The notes under the pieces were generated by a model. The model ran no database searches, was not told where the DNA came from, and saw nothing but the letters and a program-made list of their open reading frames with translations. This document shows, in pieces, positions 6,832 through 12,777 of a stretch of 12,777 nucleotides of DNA; within the stretch, counting starts at the first letter, position 1; each line of letters opens with the position of its first letter. The position numbers and the translations under genes were made by a program. The DNA comes from Pseudomonadota bacterium (lineage in GTDB: Bacteria > Pseudomonadota > Alphaproteobacteria > SMXQ01): positions 1-12,777 of the forward strand of contig JADFPK010000025.1 of the NCBI GenBank assembly GCA_022562375.1. Direction: 5' to 3'.

Positions 6832-7114
6832 GTTGGGAATAGCCCCAGACCACGAACCGCTGGGCGAAGACGAGAAGGATGATCAGGACCAACGGCGAGA
6901 GGTCCACACCGCCCAGTCTCGGCAGATACCGGCGGATGGGCCGGAGCGCGGGTTCGGTGATCCGATTCAGGAAATCACCGACGAGGTAGACGAACCGGTT
7001 CTGGGTGTTGACGATTCGAAACGAGACCAGCCAACTCATGATCACCCCGATGATCACGAACCACATGTAAATATCGAGCGCGGTCAGAATCAGCCAAATG
7101 AAGGGATTGGTCAT
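6824..7114 (-). CDS. yggT: YggT family membrane protein
   Basis: The 96-residue product has two hydrophobic segments: FIWLILTALDIYMWFVIIGV near the N terminus and LSPLVLIILLVFAQRFVVWGY at the C terminus. Between them NRFVYLVGDFLNRITEPALRPIRRYLP is the typical YggT loop, with its EPxLxPIRR motif. Members are inner-membrane proteins; work in bacteria and plastids links relatives to osmotic tolerance, division or membrane organisation, but the mechanism is not settled. The start is the ATG at 7112-7114, because upstream codons encode an Arg/Ser-rich stretch unlike the family. It is first in the yggT - yggU - folD set, and a candidate promoter lies at 7156-7184. Confidence 0.9.
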   Translation of the reverse strand: MTNPFIWLILTALDIYMWFVIIGVIMSWLVSFRIVNTQNRFVYLVGDFLNRITEPALRPIRRYLPRLGGVDLSPLVLIILLVFAQRFVVWGYSQLG

Positions 7115-7155
7115 GGTGGGCAGCCGTTCGGATCGATGACGCGATGCGGGTCCAG

Positions 7156-7184
7156 AGCCTAGCCTTCCCTTTGCTCCCGCGCAA
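7156..7184 (-). promoter_or_regulatory. Candidate promoter for yggT-yggU-folD
   Basis: On the minus strand, TTGCGC (7184-7179) and TAGGCT (7161-7156) are separated by 17 bases, about 42 bases before the yggT ATG. Each box is only a partial match. Position and spacing are right for a promoter divergent from the tRNA gene. Confidence 0.3.
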
Positions 7185-7212
7185 GGGCCGGCCCAAGGAT
7201 TGTCACGGGAAC

Positions 7213-7242
7213 TTGACAGGGAAGATCGCGACCACACATTAT
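7213..7242 (+). promoter_or_regulatory. Sigma70-type promoter of the tRNA-Ala gene
   Basis: A consensus TTGACA at 7213-7218 is followed after 18 bases by CATTAT at 7237-7242. Transcription would start near 7249, about 17 bases before the tRNA. This is a strong box in otherwise GC-rich DNA, as expected of a stable RNA gene. Confidence 0.75.
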
Positions 7243-7265
7243 CTGCCTGGCCGAGCGAAATGTTT

Positions 7266-7341
7266 GGGGCCGTAGCTCAGTTGGGAGAGCGCGACGTTCG
7301 CAATGTCGAGGTCAGGGGTTCGATTCCCCTCGGCTCCACCA
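7266..7341 (+). tRNA. tRNA-Ala (anticodon CGC)
   Basis: The 76-base cloverleaf has a 7-bp acceptor stem (7266-7272 with 7331-7337) containing the G3:U70 wobble pair, the main alanine identity element. The D arm is GCTC/GAGC. The anticodon stem is CGACG/TGTCG around TTCGCAA, with anticodon CGC at 7299-7301 reading GCG. The T arm is AGGGG/CCCCT around TTCGATT. The 3' CCA is encoded. The variable loop has 5 bases. Confidence 0.97.
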
Positions 7342-7342
7342 C

Positions 7343-7409
7343 CCTACGCCTTCGGCTTCGCCTGCCAGGCCACGAAGTGGACTGACAGGCGAAGGCGATT
7401 AGGCGTAGG
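7343..7409. repeat. Long imperfect hairpin immediately after the tRNA
   Basis: CCTACGCC (7343-7350) pairs with GGCGTAGG (7402-7409), and CTTCGCCTG (7356-7364) pairs with CAGGCGAAG (7386-7394). Internal loops of 5 and 7 bases lie between the stems, and a 21-base apical loop closes the structure. It starts 2 bases after the tRNA CCA end and lacks a T tail, so it is not a standard terminator. It may assist tRNA 3' processing or be an inserted REP-like element. Confidence 0.7.
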
Positions 7410-7412
7410 AGT

Positions 7413-7446
7413 GTCTCCCGAAGCTCCATTAGGAGCGTAGGGAGAC
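7413..7446. repeat. Symmetric stem-loop, REP-like
   Basis: GTCTCCC (7413-7419) pairs with GGGAGAC (7440-7446) and GCTCC (7423-7427) with GGAGC (7432-7436). They are separated by a symmetric 3x3 internal loop (GAA/GTA) and capped by ATTA. It sits 3 bases after the previous hairpin. It resembles the CTCCG...CGGAG-type small palindromes spread through some GC-rich proteobacterial genomes (recollection only). Confidence 0.7.
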
Positions 7447-7662
7447 CGTCGCCCCATGTGGTACGTCTTCTTCAACTGAACGACGGCGATAAATACGCCG
7501 ACCCGGCTCCTCTCGATCGGCGGCGCGGCGATAGGCGCGCCAAAATCATTGTTGGTAACATGGGTAATCCGTGAACGACTTGTTAACTAACTCATAGCTA
7601 TTTTGGCGGGGAACTTGAGTCGCCGTGCCTACGGCCCAACCGCGAACCACTGGATATCGAAC
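7447..7662. other. Gene-free stretch before the small helical protein
   Basis: No gene is seen here. Bases about 7540-7605 are AT-richer than the surroundings and include TTGGTAAC and TTGTTAAC, which could hold a promoter for the gene at 7663, but no well-spaced pair of boxes is found. A 5-bp stem CGGCG/CGCCG (7484-7500) encloses ATAAATA. Confidence 0.3.
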
Positions 7663-7923
7663 ATGCTAGCCGCCCAAGACAGCGTAGAATTCATTCTCGG
7701 CAAGGTCGAGGCCTTGGGCCAGGGCGATCGGCCCCACCAGCGGGCGGCCTACCGCGCCCTCATCCACCTCACCCAAAGGTGGGCCGAGCCGACGGACCTT
7801 TATATCGACCAGGATCTGGAGCTGGCGGAGCGCATCGGCCAGGATCTCGCCGATCTGCAGCGCCACATCGCCGATATCCAGCACAGCTATCTGAAGGCGC
7901 TGTTCGGCGACATCCCCGACTAG
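7663..7923 (+). CDS. Small uncharacterised helical protein
   Basis: I do not recognise a family. The 86-residue product (MLAAQDSVEFILGKVEAL...) is hydrophilic, probably all-helical, with no signal peptide, membrane segment or cysteine. It reads like real protein: residues 46-76 (YIDQDLELAERIGQDLADLQRHIADIQHSY) show heptad-like spacing of Leu and Ile, suggesting a coiled coil or helical bundle. The ATG at 7663 has a weak GGA 8 bases upstream; a TTG at 7603 would add 20 residues of less protein-like sequence. It converges with trpF, with an 86-base gap containing a short CCGGCAC/GTGCC palindrome. Confidence 0.6.
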   Translation: MLAAQDSVEFILGKVEALGQGDRPHQRAAYRALIHLTQRWAEPTDLYIDQDLELAERIGQDLADLQRHIADIQHSYLKALFGDIPD

Positions 7924-8009
7924 GGCCTTATCGGCCACCCGCTCCCGGCACCGTGCCAGGCTATCGGCGGCGGGTGCCGCTTGGCGGGGCGGATTCGGGG
8001 CCGTTCCCG

Positions 8010-8663
8010 CTATCCGATCTTGGCCACCGCTTCGAGAAAGGCGGTGATCCGCGCCGGGTCCTTGTGTCCCGGCGCTTCCTCGACACCGGACGATACGTCG
8101 ACCATCCCGGCGCCCGTGATCTCGACCGCTTCGGCGAGGTTGTCGGCATCGAGGCCGCCCGAAAGCAGCCACGGACACGGCCATTGGGCGCCCGCCAGCA
8201 GCTCCCAATCGAAGGCCAGCGCGTTGCCGCCGGGAAGGGCGCCTTCCATCTCATCGGGCGGCTTGGCGTCGAACAGCAGCATATCGGCGGATCCGAGATA
8301 ATCTCCGGCGAGAAACAGGTCATCGGGCCCAGAGAGCTTGATCGCCTTGATGACGGGAAGCCCGAAGGTCTCCCTGGCGCCGCGCACCCGTTCCGGGCTT
8401 TCTTCGCCGTGGAACTGCAACATATCGAGAACAGGACAGGCGTCGAGCGTCGCCTGAATGGCGCCATCCTCGGCGTCGACGAACAACCCCACCTTCTTCA
8501 CCGTCCTCGGCGCCGGCGCGGCGATCATCACCGCCTGCTCGGGGGTGATGAAGCGGGGCGACGGGGCGTAGAAGACGAAGCCGACATAGCCGGCGCCGCC
8601 ATCGACGGCGGCCTCGAGGGCGTCCGGCGAATTAATGCCGCAAATCTTGGCCTCGAGTGGCAT
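8010..8663 (-). CDS. trpF: Phosphoribosylanthranilate isomerase
   Basis: It converts N-(5-phosphoribosyl)anthranilate to the carboxyphenylamino-deoxyribulose phosphate in tryptophan synthesis, as a cytoplasmic TIM barrel. Its 217 residues match single-domain TrpF. Visible are the catalytic Cys8 in KICGI, VGFVFYAPSPR (27-37), LQFHGEE (82-88), the probable catalytic Asp132 in FDAKP, LLSGGLDADN (166-175), and the phosphate-binding VDVSSGVEEAPGHKD (188-202). The start is an ATG whose ribosome binding site GAGGG overlaps the pyrF stop codon; the two genes are 9 bases apart, so they are almost certainly co-transcribed. trpB and trpA, which often follow trpF in alphaproteobacteria, are absent here: the block ends in a convergent gene. 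Confidence 0.96.
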   Translation of the reverse strand: MPLEAKICGINSPDALEAAVDGGAGYVGFVFYAPSPRFITPEQAVMIAAPAPRTVKKVGLFVDAEDGAIQATLDACPVLDMLQFHGEESPERVRGARETFGLPVIKAIKLSGPDDLFLAGDYLGSADMLLFDAKPPDEMEGALPGGNALAFDWELLAGAQWPCPWLLSGGLDADNLAEAVEITGAGMVDVSSGVEEAPGHKDPARITAFLEAVAKIG

Positions 8664-8672
8664 GTTCGGCCC

Positions 8673-9404
8673 TCAGCTCCCGGCGATCTCGGCGATGACG
8701 CGCCTGGCCGCCTCGGCGGCATCGGCAGCGCCGGTGATCGGCCGCCCGATGATCAGGAAATCGGCTCCCGCCGTCAGCGCCGCCGCCGGCGCCATGATGC
8801 GTTTTTGCTCATTCGTTTCGGCCCAGGACGGGCGAATACCCGGCACCACGAGGGTGAATTCAGGGCCGCACCGGGCCCGGAGCGTCGCGATCTCATGCGC
8901 CGAACAGACGACGCCGTCAAGTCCGTTCTCCTGGCTCAGCAGAGCGAGGCGCAGCGCCTGATCGGCGACCGGGAGGCTCTGTCCGACAGCCGCGAGGTCA
9001 TCCCCATCGAGGCTGGTCAGGACGGTGACGCCGATGACCAAAGGGCGTTCGATGCCAAGCCGATCCGCCTCTTCCGCCGCGGCCTCGGCGGCGGCGCGCA
9101 ACATGACCGCGCCGCCCGAAGCGTGGACATTCAACATATAGGGTGAAAGCGCGGTAGCGGCGCGCACCGATCCGGCGACGGTGTTGGCGATGTCATGGAA
9201 CTTGAGATCGAGGAACAGGCGCTGGGTTGGGGCGGCAATGGTGATCTCGCGGACACCCTCGGGGCCGTTGGCGGTGTAGAACTCGCTGCCGAGTTTGATG
9301 CCGCCGATGACGCCGTTCAGGCGCCGGGCCAGGCCGACGGCGTCATCCAGCGACGGCGTGTCGATGGCGCAGAAGATGGCGGCGCTCGCTTGGGGTTCGT
9401 TCAA
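8673..9404 (-). CDS. pyrF: Orotidine 5'-phosphate decarboxylase
   Basis: It decarboxylates OMP to UMP, the last step of de novo pyrimidine synthesis. The product is a TIM barrel of 243 residues with this start. Key residues are visible: FCAIDTP with Asp15, IKLG with Lys37, the catalytic DLKFHDIANTV (Asp66, Lys68, Asp71), LNVHASGG, VIGVTVLTS, VVPGIRP for phosphate and the closing IIGRPIT. The start is uncertain. No ATG is available in frame. I prefer the TTG at 9402-9404 because GGAAA lies 7 bases upstream; a TTG at 9420-9422 adds six residues but has no ribosome binding site. Confidence 0.95.
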   Translation of the reverse strand: MNEPQASAAIFCAIDTPSLDDAVGLARRLNGVIGGIKLGSEFYTANGPEGVREITIAAPTQRLFLDLKFHDIANTVAGSVRAATALSPYMLNVHASGGAVMLRAAAEAAAEEADRLGIERPLVIGVTVLTSLDGDDLAAVGQSLPVADQALRLALLSQENGLDGVVCSAHEIATLRARCGPEFTLVVPGIRPSWAETNEQKRIMAPAAALTAGADFLIIGRPITGAADAAEAARRVIAEIAGS

Positions 9405-9460
9405 GACGCGGTTTCCAAACAAAGAATCATCGGGCGTTCGGATCCGCCCGCTCGCCCGAC

Positions 9461-9487
9461 CTTATATATCAGTTACCGGCGGTGTAA
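9461..9487 (-). promoter_or_regulatory. Possible internal promoter before pyrF
   Basis: In a short AT-rich island on the minus strand, TTACAC (9487-9482) and TATAAG (9466-9461) are 15 bases apart. The spacing is short and the -35 box weak. A CGGGCG/CGCCCG hairpin (9431-9450) lies between it and the pyrF start, without the T tail of an attenuator. Confidence 0.25.
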
Positions 9488-9516
9488 CAGGCCGCCATCG
9501 CCAACGCGCCTGGCGC

Positions 9517-9897
9517 TCAGTCGGGTTCCCCGGCGGCGAGGCGGCGCGCTTCCATCGCTTCCCCGCCGCCCGGCCCGCCGCCCGGCCCGGCGCCCCTACG
9601 GTGGACCTCGGCGGCGGCGAGTTGCTTGCGCAGGTCCTCGTTTTCCCGTTCCAGGAACTTCGTCCTGCGGCCATCGGCGCGGGCGCGCCGGCGCCTCTTG
9701 GCCGCCGAAATCCAAGCGTAAGCGGCGCCGGCGATGAAGCCGATGAGGGTGGCGCCGAAGATGGCGGCATAGGCCGGCGGCTCGATAGCGAAAGGAAACG
9801 GCCACAAATCCAGGGTCACGGGCGCGAGATTGGACGTCGCGAAGGCGACGATGGCGCCAATCAAGGGGATGCCGAGTATCCAGAACAGGAGCTTCAA
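9517..9897 (-). CDS. lapA: LapA-domain (DUF1049) inner-membrane protein
   Basis: The 126-residue product has two membrane segments (about 1-23 and 42-64) joined by a periplasmic-type loop LAPVTLDLWPFPFAIEPP, the hallmark of the LapA/YciS family (DUF1049). A cytoplasmic basic patch KRRRRARADGRR follows, then a short coiled coil FLERENEDLRKQLAAAE. In E. coli, LapA works with LapB to control LpxC and lipopolysaccharide assembly; no lapB is seen here, so that role is by family only. The tail is Gly/Pro-rich (GAGPGGGPGGG) and probably disordered. It lies 119 bases after ihfB in the same direction, a conserved alphaproteobacterial arrangement. Confidence 0.85.
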   Translation of the reverse strand: MKLLFWILGIPLIGAIVAFATSNLAPVTLDLWPFPFAIEPPAYAAIFGATLIGFIAGAAYAWISAAKRRRRARADGRRTKFLERENEDLRKQLAAAEVHRRGAGPGGGPGGGEAMEARRLAAGEPD

Positions 9898-10016
9898 ACT
9901 ATCGCACCGACAAGTTTCCGGCGCCAGCGCCGGCGGTCATGAACAACCGCGATGAGTCCTGTGAATGCCGCCCCGGCGGGCTTTTCGGGACGCTATGTCC
10001 CCATCCGGTCGGCCGG

Positions 10017-10295
10017 TCAGCTGTTCAGCCGCTGACGCAGATGCTTGCCGGTCTTGAAGAACGGGACGTGCTTCTCCGGCACATTCACGGATTCGCCGGT
10101 GCGCGGATTGCGTCCGATCCGGGCGTTCCTCTTCTTGACCGACAGCGCCCCGAAACCACGCAACTCGACCCTGTCGCCGCGCGACAGCGCCCCCGCGATC
10201 TCATCGAAAACCGTGCTGACGATCCGCTCCACATCCCGGTAGTAAAGGTGCGGGTTCTTCTCGGCGAGGCGCATAATAAGTTCCGACTTTGTCAT
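10017..10295 (-). CDS. ihfB: Integration host factor beta subunit
   Basis: The 92-residue DNA-bending protein forms IHF with the alpha subunit (not in the window) and acts in nucleoid structure, recombination and transcription. The HU/IHF fold is clear: N-terminal helices [13 protein letters not shown]... and [16 protein letters not shown], then [32 protein letters not shown] (62-67) is the DNA-contact signature, with intercalating Pro64. YYRDVERIV and [12 protein letters not shown] near the end favour IHF beta over HU. The ATG at 10293-10295 is fixed by a strong ribosome binding site. It follows sppA by 75 bases. Confidence 0.95.
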   Translation of the reverse strand: MTKSELIMRLAEKNPHLYYRDVERIVSTVFDEIAGALSRGDRVELRGFGALSVKKRNARIGRNPRTGESVNVPEKHVPFFKTGKHLRQRLNS

Positions 10296-10301
10296 CGTCC
10301 G

Positions 10302-10310
10302 CCCTCCTCC
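10302..10310 (-). promoter_or_regulatory. Strong ribosome binding site of ihfB
   Basis: On the minus strand GGAGGAGGG ends 6 bases before the ihfB ATG. It rejects the longer reading frame to 10358, whose extra residues are low-complexity Gly/Arg/Pro. Confidence 0.8.
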
Positions 10311-10370
10311 GTTCGGGTCCCTCAAGCGGCCGGCCGGCCCGAAACGGCCTGGGGCCACGAGAGGCTTGGT

Positions 10371-11291
10371 TTACCGGCCGTCAGGGTGCCAAACAGAGAC
10401 CAGTCCGTCAAGGGTAAGTCTTTCAGAAAACAATGTTTTTCCAACCAAGCGGCGGAGGATATCGTACCATTTGTCGTCTTCCCGCTCGACCTTGACGTCA
10501 CGCAGCGGAAGGGATTTCGGGATGTCGCGTTGGTTTTCCAACCATTCGCGCGCCTCGTTTTCGCCGCCGATCTGGTCGATCAGCTTATTCGCCACCGCCT
10601 GGCGCCCGGTGTAAATGCGGCCGTCGGCCAGCACCAGCGCCTCGGCGCGCGGCAGCTTGCGCCGCTCCGCCACCAGGTCGACGAACATCTCGTGCATGTC
10701 CATCACCACTTCCCGCGTCACTTCGCGTCCCCGTTCGGTAAGCGGCTCGAAGGGCGAAGGGACGGCCTTCAACTCGCCGCTCTTGATGGCCTCCGCCGAG
10801 ATGCCGAGCTTGGCAAGCAGCCCGGTGATATCGGTGGTCTGCAACAAGACGCCGATCGAGCCGGTGATGGTGCCCTCCCGGGCGAAGATGTAATCGGCCG
10901 ACAGCGCCGCCATGTAGCCGCCCGAGGTCGCCAGCGTCCCCATCACCGCCACCACGGGCTTCTTCTCGGCGACCTCGCGGAGGCTGTGATACACGGTCTC
11001 GCCGCCGACGACGGTGCCGCCGGGGCTGTTGATGTACAGGATCAGGGCGGCGACGTTCGAATTCGCGGCGACCTTGGTCAGCGCCTCGTTGCGCGCGCGG
11101 TCATCCGTGATCAGGCCCGAGAGGGTGAAGCGCGCGACGTGCCGCTCCTCGGCGGCGCCCGGCAAGCCGGAGAACCGGTCAAGCCCGACAACGACCACGG
11201 CCACCAGGGCGAGGACCGCAAGCGTCCGCCACAGGGCGAGGCGCCTCTTCAGCCTTCTGCGGTCGATCAACGCATCGGCATCAAGCGACAT
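10371..11291 (-). CDS. sppA: Signal peptide peptidase SppA, short form
   Basis: This is a membrane-anchored serine protease that degrades cleaved signal peptides. Its 306 residues correspond to the short, single-domain SppA, unlike the double-length E. coli enzyme. A basic N terminus (RRRLKRR) precedes one membrane segment (about 21-38). LYINSPGGTVVGGE (85-98) is the oxyanion region. The nucleophile is Ser123 in ATSGGYMAALSAD, and the general base is Lys175 in IKSGELK. Their spacing of 52 residues equals that in the Bacillus enzyme (Ser147/Lys199). The ATG follows rpsA by 50 bases, and co-transcription is likely. Confidence 0.95.
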   Translation of the reverse strand: MSLDADALIDRRRLKRRLALWRTLAVLALVAVVVVGLDRFSGLPGAAEERHVARFTLSGLITDDRARNEALTKVAANSNVAALILYINSPGGTVVGGETVYHSLREVAEKKPVVAVMGTLATSGGYMAALSADYIFAREGTITGSIGVLLQTTDITGLLAKLGISAEAIKSGELKAVPSPFEPLTERGREVTREVVMDMHEMFVDLVAERRKLPRAEALVLADGRIYTGRQAVANKLIDQIGGENEAREWLENQRDIPKSLPLRDVKVEREDDKWYDILRRLVGKTLFSERLTLDGLVSVWHPDGR

Positions 11292-11341
11292 GGCTATCCG
11301 GTCGGATGCGGCGCCCGGTCAATTCGTCGGCTCCAAGGCGC

Positions 11342-12777
<1,436 letters not shown>

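Noticed and set aside
7309..7341. tRNA 3' end as an attachment site of an integrated element
   Set aside because: No second copy of the tRNA 3' end and no integrase gene is visible within the window, so an integrated element bounded here is not supported.
7779..9146. Plus-strand frame of 455 codons across trpF and pyrF
   Set aside because: It is antisense to two genes with complete catalytic motifs and overlaps the small helical gene in another frame. It is Gly/Arg-rich and featureless.
9951..9990. Plus-strand terminator (GC-rich stem before CTTTTC)
   Set aside because: The stem is only about 5 bp with almost no loop, the T run is interrupted, and no plus-strand gene ends there.

Overview
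The window looks like chromosomal DNA of a GC-rich alphaproteobacterium, most likely Rhodospirillales-like. The best evidence is the right-hand minus-strand gene order rpsA - sppA - ihfB - lapA - pyrF - trpF, together with the yggT - yggU - folD trio and an IalB-family secreted protein. All calls come from reading the sequence and from memory of protein families; no database was searched.

Left part (1-2768) is the accessory-looking region. A possible promoter and a hairpin-rich leader precede a secreted right-handed beta-helix protein (287-1405), which ends in a textbook terminator with a cUUCGg loop. Next comes a noticeably AT-richer gene for a small helical protein with HEPN-like features (1546-2064). 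About 700 bases without a credible gene follow. They hold a perfect 24-bp inverted repeat (2170-2227) and two and a half copies of a 191-192 bp tandem repeat built around a nested palindrome (2242-2658). The final stretch, 2659-2768, shows no gene I can support.

Middle part (2769-7114) is core metabolism: an IalB-like exported protein, argG (arginine synthesis, plus strand), then on the minus strand an NnrU-family membrane protein and the overlapping set yggT - yggU - folD (one-carbon folate metabolism). argG and the NnrU gene converge with only 21 bases between them.

A tRNA-Ala(CGC) gene with its own sigma70-type promoter sits at 7266-7341. It is followed at once by two strong stem-loops (7343-7446) and by a small uncharacterised helical protein gene (7663-7923).

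Right part (8010-12777) is a six-gene minus-strand block read from the right edge inward: ribosomal protein S1 (its 5' end lies outside the window), the inner-membrane protease SppA, the beta subunit of integration host factor, a LapA-domain membrane protein, orotidine 5'-phosphate decarboxylase and phosphoribosylanthranilate isomerase. It links translation, nucleoid architecture, envelope quality control, and pyrimidine and tryptophan synthesis.

I found no CRISPR array, transposase, phage gene or complete defence system. The likeliest place for something undescribed is the HEPN-like gene beside the palindromic repeats, but the sequence alone does not show that they act together.
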